Shown piece after piece: positions 42,011-50,775 of a DNA stretch of 64,000 bases. The position numbers and the translations under genes are program-made. Below the pieces are notes generated by a model. The model saw only the letters and a list, made by a program, of their open reading frames with translations. It made no database searches and was not told the DNA's origin. How positions within the stretch are numbered: the first letter of the stretch is position 1; each line of letters opens with the position of its first letter. Source of the stretch: Pantoea sp. (GTDB taxonomy: Bacteria; Pseudomonadota; Gammaproteobacteria; Enterobacterales; Enterobacteriaceae); the NCBI RefSeq assembly GCF_028283705.1, contig NZ_JAPWKD010000019.1, forward strand, positions 248,001 to 312,000, written 5' to 3'.

Positions 42011-42122
42011 ATTTCACCCACATTTTATGTGGATAACCACACGGCAAAACGTGTTGCTTCTCAATGCCGATACAGGTTATAGATAACGAAACAGGCCTCT
42101 TTCTATAAGAAATTTGCGCACC

Positions 42123-43034
42123 ATGTTGAATACTGATCATTTTTTCGAAAGGATTGAAACCTCTATCGGTGTGGATTATATGCTGCGGGCACGTGAAGGC
42201 GTCCCACAACAAGGCGTCTACATCCGGCCACATGTCCACCTTGAGCACGAAATCATGTGGTTTCATCGGGCTGAGGGGGCTTTTTCGATCGGTAGTGAAA
42301 AATTCAAGATCAGGAACAATACCCTGGTTTTTGTCTCATCCATGATGTTGCACGATATGGAGCTGAGTTTCTCTGGTGACCATGAGCGATTCCTGCTGCA
42401 ATACGATACTGCGGTGCTGAATCGGCTGAAATATCCCTTCCCCGCATCTGCTCCTCATACAGGCTTCGTGATGCAGTTGACTCATCACCCGGCAGAAAGG
42501 GTCCAGTTTTTATTTCAGTGGCTGACAGAGTTACATGATGAACCCCATACGCTTGACGAAGTGGATCCTTTATTGGTTCTTTTATTAAATACGGTATTAA
42601 CCCATGGCGAATCTGCGGAAAAGGTGGTGATCAGCGGAGAAAATAACAACACATTCGATAATATCATTGACTTCGTGGTTCAAATTGAGAAAAGCAAAAA
42701 ATTTAGCATCAGCCTTAATGAGGCGGCCGCACACTGTAAACTCTCTGCCAGCCACTTCTCCCGTTCCTTTAAAAAAATCATGCAAATCAGTTTTAAAGAG
42801 TACCTGCTACGCAAGAAAATCGCCCAATCTGCCGAATTACTCAGAAATACCGATCTGAGCATTACCGACATCGCCTATCAATGTGAATTTACTGACAGCG
42901 CGTATTACTGCTTTAAGTTCCGGTCATTGATGGGGGTAACACCGAAAAAATTCCGCAGCCACTCGCGTTCGACTAAACAGCTTTCCACCAAACATGATGT
43001 TTCCCCCCCAGCCACCACCAGCACCCAGCCTTGA
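42123..43034 (+). CDS. AraC-family transcriptional regulator
   Basis: A 303-residue regulator with an N-terminal cupin-like sensor (IRPHVHLEHEIMWFHRAEGAFSIGSEKFKIRNNTLVFVSS, about 35-75) and a C-terminal AraC DNA-binding domain with two HTHs (about 190-285; SISLNEAAAHCKLSASHFSRSFKKIMQISFKEYLLRKKI, then ITDIAYQCEFTDSAYYCFKFRSLMGVTPKKFR). The HEI and HVH motifs resemble sugar-sensing AraC proteins. It is 166 bp upstream of, and co-oriented with, the symporter/xylosidase pair, for which it is the likely activator. The start is the ATG at 42123; its ribosome site is weak. Confidence 0.86.
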   Translation: MLNTDHFFERIETSIGVDYMLRAREGVPQQGVYIRPHVHLEHEIMWFHRAEGAFSIGSEKFKIRNNTLVFVSSMMLHDMELSFSGDHERFLLQYDTAVLNRLKYPFPASAPHTGFVMQLTHHPAERVQFLFQWLTELHDEPHTLDEVDPLLVLLLNTVLTHGESAEKVVISGENNNTFDNIIDFVVQIEKSKKFSISLNEAAAHCKLSASHFSRSFKKIMQISFKEYLLRKKIAQSAELLRNTDLSITDIAYQCEFTDSAYYCFKFRSLMGVTPKKFRSHSRSTKQLSTKHDVSPPATTSTQP

Positions 43035-43200
43035 GTTAAGCCAATGAGTTAAACAGTGATCTGCGTTTCACCGCCAGCGCAAAAAAATCATATAAAAGCC
43101 GAAAAACACTACATATCCGCCCCTGATTTAAGCCTAATTTTGATACCTGGCAGCCACGACCTCTCTACCTACATTCCAGGAACGCACCAGGAGTATCATT

Positions 43201-44568
43201 ATGTCTACACTCACCATTAAAGAAAAAATAGGCTATGGGCTAGGTGACGGCGCATCAAACATTATCTGGCAAACCATCATGTTGTTTATGGCCTATTTTT
43301 ATACCGATATTTATGGTTTAAGTGCCTTCCACATGGGGATGATGTTTCTGGTGGTACGCGTCGTTGATGCATTCTTCGATGTTTACGTCGGTTTTCTTGC
43401 CGACCATACCACCACTAAACACGGACAGTTCCGGCCTTATTTGCTCTGGTTCTCGTTACCTTTTGGTATTCTGGGTGCATTGACCTTCTTTACGCCAGAT
43501 ATTGGTGAGACAGGCAAAGTCATTTACGCCTATGTTTCCTACACGGCGTTATCTCTGCTTTACACGCTGGTCAACGTGCCTTATTGCGCTATGATCAATA
43601 ACATTTCGAAGAACCCGGAAGAACGCGTGTCTATGCAGTCATACCGCTTCGCGTTTGCCGCACTGGGTGGCATTGTGGTTTCCATGATTGCCCTGCCACT
43701 GACCAAAGTGATTGCCGGTGGTAACCTGCAACAGGGTTACTTCTACGCCATGCTATTGATGGGCATCGCCAGTAGCATCATGTTTTACCTGTGTTTTGCG
43801 TTAACAAAAGAACGCTATATCCCGCAGATTGATGCTTCGCAGAAATTCAGCGGCGTATTTATCGAATTACGCCAGCTTGCCGCCAATGCTAACTGGCGAA
43901 GGATATTTGTACTTAATGTTGTGAACCTGACTGCCGGAATATTGAAAACCGGCGGAGCGATGTATTTCGTGACTTATTATCTTCACCGTCCTGATTATGT
44001 CAGCCTTATATTGACGATTATTCTTGGCGCAAAATTTATCGGTTCTATGTTCACCACCACGCTTTATTCCAGACTGGACCGGGTTTTCGCCTACAAGATG
44101 GCCATGACTGTCCAGGCGGCGATTATGATTGGTTTATTTTTCGTACAGGCACAACACCTGATACTTATTTGTGCCATTATCGGTGTCATCCATTTTATTA
44201 ACTCCACCGCAACCCCACTGCAATGGAGCCTGCTCAGCGATATCATCGATGATATTGAACATAAAGCAGAGAAGTCCTTTAGCGGCCTGGTGTTTTCCAC
44301 CAATCTGTTTGCCATCAAGGTGGGCATTGCGATTGGCGGTGCGCTGATCGGATGGCTGCTGACCTTCGGCGGATATGTTGGCAATGCTGCCGTTCAGGCA
44401 GACGATGCCATACTCTGTATTCGGCTTATTTTTACCGTAATCCCCGCACTGTTAATTTTGAGCTTAATCCTGATACTGAAAAAATACACGCTGAATAAAA
44501 ATAAACCTGGTGAATCATTCACTCACTCTGTAGATACACTGACAGAAGCGGAAGGAGATGCAAGATGA
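43201..44568 (+). CDS. GPH-family glycoside/pentoside:cation symporter (XynP/YagG-like)
   Basis: A 455-residue, 12-helix transporter of the glycoside-pentoside-hexuronide family. Seen: LTIKEKIGYGLGDGASNIIWQTIMLFMAYFYTDIYG at the N terminus (family signature), VVRVVDAFFDVYVGFLADHT near 50-68 with the cation-site aspartates, and TTKHGQFRPYLLWFSLPFG near 70. CAGGAG precedes the ATG. It overlaps the xylosidase gene by ATGA; the same symporter-GH43 pair is E. coli yagG-yagH. It imports beta-xylosides such as xylobiose with a cation (inferred from the partner enzyme). The 166-bp gap upstream shows no site I can name. Confidence 0.9.
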   Translation: MSTLTIKEKIGYGLGDGASNIIWQTIMLFMAYFYTDIYGLSAFHMGMMFLVVRVVDAFFDVYVGFLADHTTTKHGQFRPYLLWFSLPFGILGALTFFTPDIGETGKVIYAYVSYTALSLLYTLVNVPYCAMINNISKNPEERVSMQSYRFAFAALGGIVVSMIALPLTKVIAGGNLQQGYFYAMLLMGIASSIMFYLCFALTKERYIPQIDASQKFSGVFIELRQLAANANWRRIFVLNVVNLTAGILKTGGAMYFVTYYLHRPDYVSLILTIILGAKFIGSMFTTTLYSRLDRVFAYKMAMTVQAAIMIGLFFVQAQHLILICAIIGVIHFINSTATPLQWSLLSDIIDDIEHKAEKSFSGLVFSTNLFAIKVGIAIGGALIGWLLTFGGYVGNAAVQADDAILCIRLIFTVIPALLILSLILILKKYTLNKNKPGESFTHSVDTLTEAEGDAR

Positions 44569-46160
44569 CAGAAATAATCAATCCCATACTGCCTGGTTTT
44601 AATCCTGATCCTTCGATCATTTTTGCCAACGGTGCATATTATATTGCCACCTCAACCTTTGAGTGGTTTCCTGGCGTTGCGCTGTATAAGTCATTTGACC
44701 TGAAAAACTGGCAATTAATCTCTTTCCCCTTAAACAGGGTGAGTCAGCTAGATATGAAAGGCAATCCTGACTCGGGTGGAATCTTTGCGCCTTGTTTAAG
44801 TTATGACAAGGGGATGTTCTGGCTGGTTTATACCGATGTTAAAAATCTCACCGGCAGATTCTGGGATACCCATAATTATCTGGTCACAACCACGGATATT
44901 GAAGGGGCATGGTCAGAACCGGTTTATCTTAATAGCCGTGGTATCGATCCCTCACTTTTTCATAAAAAAGACGGTACAAAATGGCTGGTGAGTATGGAGA
45001 TGAGTTACCGGGATGGCGGCAAGCCCGGGTTTCCTAAATGGAACGGCATTATTCTGCAACAGTATGATGAACGAGAGCAAAAACTCGTCGGTATGTCACA
45101 TAAGATTTATGCTGGCAGCGAATTAGGCATAACCGAAGGCCCACATCTTTATGAACGCGCGGGATGGTTTTATCTGTTAACCGCTGAGGGCGGCACGTTT
45201 TACAATCATGGTGTCACCATGGCGCGATCGCGCGAGCTGACGGGTCCTTATGAAACCGACCCCATTGGCCAGTTAATGACGTCCCGTTATGACTGCCGCT
45301 TACCCTTGCAGCGAACGGGGCATGCCGACCTGGTAGCAACGCCAGCCGGTGAATGGTTTATGGTTCATCTGTGCGGCAGACCACTGCCCTCCAGGGGCAG
45401 AAGCCCGATGGGGCGTGAGACGGCGATTCAAAAAGTTTACTGGAGCCATGATGGCTGGTTAAAGCTGGCCAATGAAAAGACCACGCCAGACAAGGTTATC
45501 CACACTCAGTTGCCGGAGCGTCCCTGGGCGCAACAGCCTCCTCGTGAAGATTTTGATGGCACAACGTTACCGCTCCAGTTTCAAAGTTTGCGTATTCCGC
45601 TGACAGAACAGATCTGTAGCCTGCACGCCCGCAGGGGATGGCTGCGGCTGCATGGCAGAGAATCATTAAGTTCCCATCATTGCCAGAGTCTGGTGGCGCG
45701 GCGTCAGACCGATTTCAGTTTTGAGGCCCAAACCTGTGTGGATTTTCACCCCACCTCTTTTCAGCATATGGCCGGGCTGGTTTGTTATTACGATACCACC
45801 AACTATCTGTATCTCTTTGTCTCGACTAACGACCATGGCAAGCGCACGGTTAATTTACTGATCAATGACCTGAACAGATTCAGCCAGCCTGCTGGTGACG
45901 GCATTGAACTTGACGGCCATAGCCTCATTCATTTGAAAGTGTGCGTTGATCATGATGCGGCTTATTTCTTCTACTCGGTTGATGAGCAGGAATGGCATCG
46001 CGTGGGGGGGTATGTGGAATACAGCAAACTCTCTGATGAATATTTCAAAGAACGCGGGTATGAGCGCTTCACCGGTGCCTTTGTCGGCATCTGCTGTCAG
46101 GATTTCACCGGTGAAAACCGCCACGCTGATTTTGATTATTTTTCTTATCGGGCTGTCTGA
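44565..46160 (+). CDS. Glycoside hydrolase family 43 beta-xylosidase
   Basis: A 531-residue cytoplasmic GH43 enzyme. The five-bladed propeller carries the catalytic residues: general base Asp in NPILPGFNPDPSIIF (about residue 14), modulating Asp in RGIDPSLFHKKDG (about 128) and general acid Glu in GITEGPHLYERAGWFYLL (about 187). The C-terminal 200 residues are the beta-sandwich domain typical of xylan 1,4-beta-xylosidases (YagH, XynB), including HMAGLVCYYDTTNYLYLFVS. No signal peptide, in line with hydrolysis of xylobiose after uptake by the coupled symporter. GGAGATGC lies before the ATG. Length is normal for the subfamily. Confidence 0.93.
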   Translation: MTEIINPILPGFNPDPSIIFANGAYYIATSTFEWFPGVALYKSFDLKNWQLISFPLNRVSQLDMKGNPDSGGIFAPCLSYDKGMFWLVYTDVKNLTGRFWDTHNYLVTTTDIEGAWSEPVYLNSRGIDPSLFHKKDGTKWLVSMEMSYRDGGKPGFPKWNGIILQQYDEREQKLVGMSHKIYAGSELGITEGPHLYERAGWFYLLTAEGGTFYNHGVTMARSRELTGPYETDPIGQLMTSRYDCRLPLQRTGHADLVATPAGEWFMVHLCGRPLPSRGRSPMGRETAIQKVYWSHDGWLKLANEKTTPDKVIHTQLPERPWAQQPPREDFDGTTLPLQFQSLRIPLTEQICSLHARRGWLRLHGRESLSSHHCQSLVARRQTDFSFEAQTCVDFHPTSFQHMAGLVCYYDTTNYLYLFVSTNDHGKRTVNLLINDLNRFSQPAGDGIELDGHSLIHLKVCVDHDAAYFFYSVDEQEWHRVGGYVEYSKLSDEYFKERGYERFTGAFVGICCQDFTGENRHADFDYFSYRAV

Positions 46161-46168
46161 AGGAGGCA

Positions 46169-47056
46169 CTATATCTGGGGGTTGCTGTCCCGGAGTTTGT
46201 CGCGGATGAAATCGAGAAAACTCTGCGTTTTTGCCGGTAATAACCGGGTTTCGGTTAAGGCATAAACGGCAGTGGCTTCTCCGTGCCATTCGGGCAGTAC
46301 CGGAACCAGCAGCTGCGCCGCCAGATCGTCTTTTATCGCCTGGGCAGGGACAAAAATGATGCCCTGATGCATCAGCGCCAGTTTTCTCATCATGCCAACA
46401 TTATTCAGCGTGAACCGCCCACGACCATTGATGGTCACGCGCTGGTGATCATTGAGCAGCGTCCAGCCGGTATTTTTGAGAAAGCCAATGCATTGATGTT
46501 CATTAAGATCATCAGGGTGCGTCAATTTTTTTGCCCCTGCCAGATAGACTGGCGAGGCAAAAAGTTGTCCGTGAAACTGCATCAGCTTACGAGCTATTAA
46601 ATTCGACATGGCAGGTTCGCCAATGCGAATAGCCACATCAATACCTTCAGAGATCAGGTCAGCTCGCCGTGGCGTTAAATCCATCTCAAACTGAATGCCG
46701 GGATAAAGCCCGGCAAACTCAGCCAGTAATGGCGTGAGGAATATCGCGGCAAAATCCACTGGCAGGGATACCCGGATTACCCCCTCAGGCTGTTCAAGCA
46801 TATCCCCCAGATGTTCATGAATCAGTCGCGCCTCATCCACAAGGCGCTTGCAGCGTTGATAATAAATTTGCCCGGCTTCGGTTAACTCCACCCGGCGTGT
46901 GGTGCGGTGCAACAGCCGCAGCCCGATGGCTTTCTCCAGTTGGCTGATGCGACGGGAAAGGGTCGAGCCTGGGATCCCTGACACCTCCGCCGCCCGGGTA
47001 AAACTCATGGCTTTCGCCACTTCAACAAATAACGCCATGTCGTTCAGCAGTTCCAT
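46169..47056 (-). CDS. LysR-family regulator
   Basis: A 295-residue LysR protein: winged HTH at residues 1-60 (AKAMSFTRAAEVSGIPGSTLSRRISQLEKAIGLRLLHRTTRRVELTEAG is the core) and a two-lobed sensor domain from about 90. The SRRISQLE and HRTTRR features place it in the CrgA/DsdC-like group that usually controls a neighbouring oxidoreductase. It is divergent from an SDR-like gene with a 111-bp gap that must contain both promoters. It ends 8 bp from the GH43 stop on the other strand. Effector unknown. Confidence 0.88.
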   Translation of the reverse strand: MELLNDMALFVEVAKAMSFTRAAEVSGIPGSTLSRRISQLEKAIGLRLLHRTTRRVELTEAGQIYYQRCKRLVDEARLIHEHLGDMLEQPEGVIRVSLPVDFAAIFLTPLLAEFAGLYPGIQFEMDLTPRRADLISEGIDVAIRIGEPAMSNLIARKLMQFHGQLFASPVYLAGAKKLTHPDDLNEHQCIGFLKNTGWTLLNDHQRVTINGRGRFTLNNVGMMRKLALMHQGIIFVPAQAIKDDLAAQLLVPVLPEWHGEATAVYALTETRLLPAKTQSFLDFIRDKLRDSNPQI

Positions 47057-47167
47057 CTCATTACGCCATAAATGGAAAAATAATTTCCATTTTATACTAT
47101 TTATGCCGTCAATTGATTAGTGAATCATGTACTACTCCGGGAAAACTTTCTTTCCTGAATTTTTTGC

Positions 47168-48052
47168 ATGAGTGACACGATGATTAAAGACACTAACTTT
47201 CCCAAAATATCCTATGGCTCCCCACATGACTTACAGGGCAAAACGGTAGTTATTGTGGGGGGGACCGGGGGGATTGGCCGCGCGCTGAGTCGCTATTTTG
47301 CGGCGAATAAAGCCAGCGTGATTGTGGTAGGGCAAACCTTTCGCGACGCCGGGATCAATGGGATTACTTTCCTTCAGGCCGATTTGAGTCGCATGACCGA
47401 AGCCAAAAGAGTCGCTGGCCTGCTGCCTGCCCCTTCGATAGATATGCTGATCTTTACCAGCGGTATCTTCGCAGCTCCCAAACGTCAGGAAACTGCCGAG
47501 GGACTGGAGCGGGATATGGCGGTGAGTTATCTCAGCCGTCAGGTTATGCTGCGCGAGCTTGCAGCACAGCTTGGTTCAGCAAATACCACCAAAACCCGTG
47601 TTTTTGTGATGGGATATCCCGGCTCCGGTAAACCCGGCACGCTCGGTGACTTAAACGCGGAAACAAACTACCGCCCGATGGAAGTGCATATGAATACCGT
47701 GGCAGGTAATGAAATGATGGTGCTGGATGGCGCACAGCAATATCCCAATCTCAGTATCTTTGGCCTGAATCCCGGTTTTGTTAAAACCAATATCCGCGCC
47801 AATTTTCTCGGGGGAAATAAGCTGTTTTTCAACGCCCTGGAGACAGTTATTGGCTGGCTCACCCCGACAGCTGAACAATATGCCCGATCAATCACCCCAT
47901 TGTTGCTTTCACCCCAGTTAGATCTTCACAACGGTACGCTGTTTGATCGTAAAGGGCGGGCCATTCATCCCTCGAAAGGGATTTGCGACCCACAACATAT
48001 GCAGGCATTTATCCAACAGTCTTCCTCATTGATAGGCCGCGTACTGGATTAA
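47168..48052 (+). CDS. SDR-like oxidoreductase lacking the usual YxxxK
   Basis: A 294-residue Rossmann protein. The cofactor motif is clear (VVIVGGTGGIGRALSRYF near residues 26-43) and DMLIFTSGIF replaces the normal NAG. The usual catalytic Tyr-x-x-x-Lys is not seen: the matching region reads ETNYRPMEVHMNTVAGNEMM with no lysine four residues after the Tyr. The end of the core (FGLNPGFVKTNIRANF) is SDR-like. It may be an atypical reductase or a non-catalytic NAD(P) sensor. Divergent from a LysR gene, its likely regulator. The ribosome site is weak at either ATG (47168 or 47180). Confidence 0.78.
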   Translation: MSDTMIKDTNFPKISYGSPHDLQGKTVVIVGGTGGIGRALSRYFAANKASVIVVGQTFRDAGINGITFLQADLSRMTEAKRVAGLLPAPSIDMLIFTSGIFAAPKRQETAEGLERDMAVSYLSRQVMLRELAAQLGSANTTKTRVFVMGYPGSGKPGTLGDLNAETNYRPMEVHMNTVAGNEMMVLDGAQQYPNLSIFGLNPGFVKTNIRANFLGGNKLFFNALETVIGWLTPTAEQYARSITPLLLSPQLDLHNGTLFDRKGRAIHPSKGICDPQHMQAFIQQSSSLIGRVLD

Positions 48053-48066
48053 TTCCCTCTCGCCAG

Positions 48067-48699
48067 CTATTCCGCCTGATCTTTTGCATACAGATAGACC
48101 GATGCCCGTGAGACGCCAATATGCTGCGCGATCGTCTCCATCGACCGTTTGATATCGAGGAAACCGTTGTCGCGCAGATCATTAATCAGCGCTTTGCGTT
48201 CCGCTGTCTTAAGCGCGCGTGGCGTGGTTGCCAGTTTCGCGGCAAACTGATCGATGTGCCTGCGAATCGACTCCGTCCCGGCGGGTTCCAGGTGCTCAAG
48301 GATGCTATCGGTGGTGATTTTGGTGAACTGATCGAAAGCACTTTGCATGCCGCGGAACAATGTCATGTCCACATTCAGGCATAACGCCGCAACAAACTCG
48401 CCTTTCGCATTACGGATACCAACTGATGTGCTTTTCACCGGGCGTCCATCCGAAAAGTGATTGGCGTAGTTGGCAATCACATCGGGAAAATCAGGCGAGG
48501 CGATGCGGGCTAGCCCCAGTTCTGTTGCCGGTTCACCGCATTCGCGCCCGGAAAGATTGTTGTGAATGGACAGTATGGCGTGCTCGGGATTGGTCAGGTC
48601 ATGGACCACTACCTCACAAAAGGGTGCAAATGTCGCACTCAATCCCTCAGCAATCGCGTCAAGTTGAGAAAGTAAGAGATGTTCCTGCTGCTTTGCCAT
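48067..48699 (-). CDS. DauR/YheO-like transcriptional regulator (PAS + HTH)
   Basis: A 210-residue regulator with an N-terminal YheO-like PAS domain (about residues 10-125, with FCEVVVHDLTNPEHAILSIHN and KSTSVGIRNAKGEFVAALCLNVDM) and a C-terminal HTH (METIAQHIGVSRASVYLYAK). This is the architecture of DauR, which represses D-amino-acid catabolic genes. CCGGAGAAC precedes the ATG at 48699. It is divergent from a PLP ammonia-lyase gene across a 194-bp gap and presumably controls it. The pairing of this regulator type with hydroxyaspartate or threonine/serine dehydratases is frequent. Confidence 0.86.
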   Translation of the reverse strand: MAKQQEHLLLSQLDAIAEGLSATFAPFCEVVVHDLTNPEHAILSIHNNLSGRECGEPATELGLARIASPDFPDVIANYANHFSDGRPVKSTSVGIRNAKGEFVAALCLNVDMTLFRGMQSAFDQFTKITTDSILEHLEPAGTESIRRHIDQFAAKLATTPRALKTAERKALINDLRDNGFLDIKRSMETIAQHIGVSRASVYLYAKDQAE

Positions 48700-48893
48700 G
48701 CGTTCTCCGGCTGCCATCGGCTATTTTTCGATAAAATATTCATAGTAAGATTTTTTGTCAAATATCTACTCCGTTTGCGGTATTTTAACACTTGTCAGAA
48801 GCGCCATTTATCGCTATACCTTTAGATTCATTGTCTAAAACTATACTTTTTGTAATCCATTACTGGTGCAAAATTCTCACACAGGTAAAAAGT

Positions 48894-49862
48894 ATGACTG
48901 CATTGACGCTCCCCACCTTTGCCGATGTTCAGGCCGCCGCAGAACGCATTACGCCATATCTCAACCGCACCCCGGTGATGACCTCCCGCACAGCAGATGC
49001 GCTGACAGGCGCGCAGATCTTCTTTAAATGTGAAAACTTTCAGCGTATGGGCGCGTTTAAATTCAGAGGCGCATTGAATGCACTATTGAAGTTCAGTGAT
49101 GAACAGAAAGCAGCGGGTGTCGTCGCTTTTTCGTCGGGAAACCACGCGCAGGGCATCGCCCTGGCAGCAAAAATCCTCGGCATTCCGGCCACCATTGTGA
49201 TGCCAGAGGATGCACCTGCGGCGAAAGTAGCGGCCACACGCGGCTACGGTGGCAACGTTGTCACATACAACCGTTATACCGAAGATCGTGAGCAGATTGG
49301 TCGGGAACTGGCAGAACGGCACGGATTGACCCTGATCCCGCCCTACGACCACGCGGACATCATCACCGGTCAGGGCACGGCCGCCAAAGAGTTGTTTGAA
49401 GAAGTCGGTGAACTCGATGCCCTTTTTACGCCGCTCGGCGGCGGAGGCCTGCTCTCCGGCTCGGCGCTGGCCGCTGCGGCACTTTCTCCAGCGTGTCAGA
49501 TATTCGGCGTTGAACCGACGGCGGGTAACGATGGTCAGCAATCGTTCCGTAAAGGCGAAATCGTGCATATCGATACGCCAAAAACCATCGCTGATGGTGC
49601 GCAGACGCAGCATCTCGGCAATCTGACCTTTCCGCTGATTCGTCAACTGGTCACGGACATTTATACCGCGCAGGATGAGCAGCTGATCAGCGCGATGACC
49701 TTCTTTGCGGAAAGAATGAAGATGATTGTTGAACCCACCGGCTGCCTGGGTTTTGCCGCTGCGCTGGCGCATGCGGAGGAATTGAAAGGCAAACGGATTG
49801 GCATCATTATCAGCGGCGGAAACGTGGATATCGCGAAGTTCGCCTCGCTGGTCGCGGCCTAA
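48894..49862 (+). CDS. PLP-dependent threonine/serine or 3-hydroxyaspartate ammonia-lyase
   Basis: A 322-residue fold-type II PLP enzyme, the length of threo-3-hydroxyaspartate ammonia-lyases and serine racemases rather than of IlvA, which carries a regulatory tail. Seen: LNRTPVMTS near residue 22, FKCENFQRMGAFKFRGALNAL near 45-65 with the PLP lysine in FKFRG, VAFSSGNHAQGIALAAKILGIPATIVMP near 78-105, and the phosphate cup PLGGGGLLSGSAL near 182. AGG precedes the ATG at 48894; the longer frame from 48792 crosses the presumed promoter. It would deaminate a hydroxy-amino acid to a 2-keto acid and ammonia. The divergent DauR-like gene suggests control by a D- or hydroxy-amino acid. Confidence 0.88.
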   Translation: MTALTLPTFADVQAAAERITPYLNRTPVMTSRTADALTGAQIFFKCENFQRMGAFKFRGALNALLKFSDEQKAAGVVAFSSGNHAQGIALAAKILGIPATIVMPEDAPAAKVAATRGYGGNVVTYNRYTEDREQIGRELAERHGLTLIPPYDHADIITGQGTAAKELFEEVGELDALFTPLGGGGLLSGSALAAAALSPACQIFGVEPTAGNDGQQSFRKGEIVHIDTPKTIADGAQTQHLGNLTFPLIRQLVTDIYTAQDEQLISAMTFFAERMKMIVEPTGCLGFAAALAHAEELKGKRIGIIISGGNVDIAKFASLVAA

Positions 49863-49907
49863 TCTCGCCGTCCGCGCCAGACGCCCTCTGCGACTGGCGC
49901 GCCGGTG

Positions 49908-50120
49908 TTATTGCAGATTGAGAAAATCTTTTAAGGTCAGTTTAAAACCAACGGAAATTTTTTCGATAGTTGCCAGTGTTGGGCTGGATTCCCCTCTTTC
50001 AATCTGTCCCAGCATCGATTTACTGACGCCGGTCATTCTTTCCGCCTCGCTCAGACTCCAGCCATATGATTTTCTCAGTTGCCGCAGTCGTTCAGCGATA
50101 ATTCTGTCAATGGCTGCCAT
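49908..50120 (-). CDS. Small XRE-family DNA-binding protein
   Basis: A 70-residue HTH_3 protein with almost nothing beyond the helix-turn-helix: ERLRQLRKSYGWSLSEAERMTGVSKSMLGQIERGESSPTLATIEKIS is the full motif. GAAGGTG lies before the ATG at 50120; a longer frame to 50207 has an AT-rich, unlikely extension. It is convergent with the ammonia-lyase gene and divergent from the Lrp-type gene. Small XRE proteins of this form often lack a sensor and may be antitoxin-like, but no toxin partner is visible. Confidence 0.8.
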   Translation of the reverse strand: MAAIDRIIAERLRQLRKSYGWSLSEAERMTGVSKSMLGQIERGESSPTLATIEKISVGFKLTLKDFLNLQ

Positions 50121-50277
50121 TTTCACCTTCAGAGGATTACGGAAATGGATGAGTATCTTAATTGATTTTTTTATATTCCAATGACAGGATGCAAACAAGG
50201 AAATCATGCGTCCTCAAAAAAATATAAGAGTACAGTATGATTAAAATAAGAAAATCATATTATACAGGTGGGTAATC

Positions 50278-50775
50278 ATGGAGAAGAAAAAAAGCACCGA
50301 CGCGCCGGGGAATGATAAAACGCTGGATCGCTTTGATATGGCGATTTTGCGTATTTTACAGCGCGATGGTTCAGTCTCCAATGTTGCCCTCGCAGATAAA
50401 ATCAACCTGAGTCCTCCCGCGTGTTTGCGCCGGGTTGAGCGCTTGAAAAAACTCGGCTTTATAAAGAACTATGTGGCCTTACTCGACCCATCCACCCTTA
50501 ATGCCGGACTGGTGGTGATGATCGGTGTGGTACTGGATCGTTCAACGCCGGAATCATTTAAAGACTTCGAAGGTGCGGTCAGTAAAATAAGAGGCTGCAT
50601 GGAGTGCCATATGGTCAGCGGCGAATTTGATTATATTATGTTAATTCGCACCGCTGATAATCAGAGTTTTAATAAACTCCATGCCGAGCAGCTGTTATTT
50701 CTTCCTGGCGTACGTCAGATTCGTTCTTTTATTGGACTGCGCGAAGTATTTTCCACCACACAAATACCTTTATGA
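50278..50775 (+). CDS. Lrp/AsnC-family transcriptional regulator
   Basis: A 165-residue Lrp-type regulator: HTH at about residues 18-65 (LDRFDMAILRILQRDGSVSNVALADKINLSPPACLRRVERLKKLGFIKNY spans it) and a RAM ligand domain (about 80-160, HMVSGEFDYIMLIRTADNQSFNKLHAEQLLFLPGVRQIRSFIGLREV). ACC deaminase genes in many proteobacteria are controlled by an adjacent Lrp-type protein (AcdR). Here acdS is 1.3 kb away, with a DMT exporter gene between, so this could be the regulator of either. The stop overlaps the convergent exporter gene by 61 bp. Confidence 0.88.
   Translation: MEKKKSTDAPGNDKTLDRFDMAILRILQRDGSVSNVALADKINLSPPACLRRVERLKKLGFIKNYVALLDPSTLNAGLVVMIGVVLDRSTPESFKDFEGAVSKIRGCMECHMVSGEFDYIMLIRTADNQSFNKLHAEQLLFLPGVRQIRSFIGLREVFSTTQIPL

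Noticed and set aside
49874-49900. GCGCCAG/CTGGCGC stem after the PLP ammonia-lyase gene.
   Set aside because: The 13-nt loop and the missing T-run make it a poor terminator; not listed as a feature.
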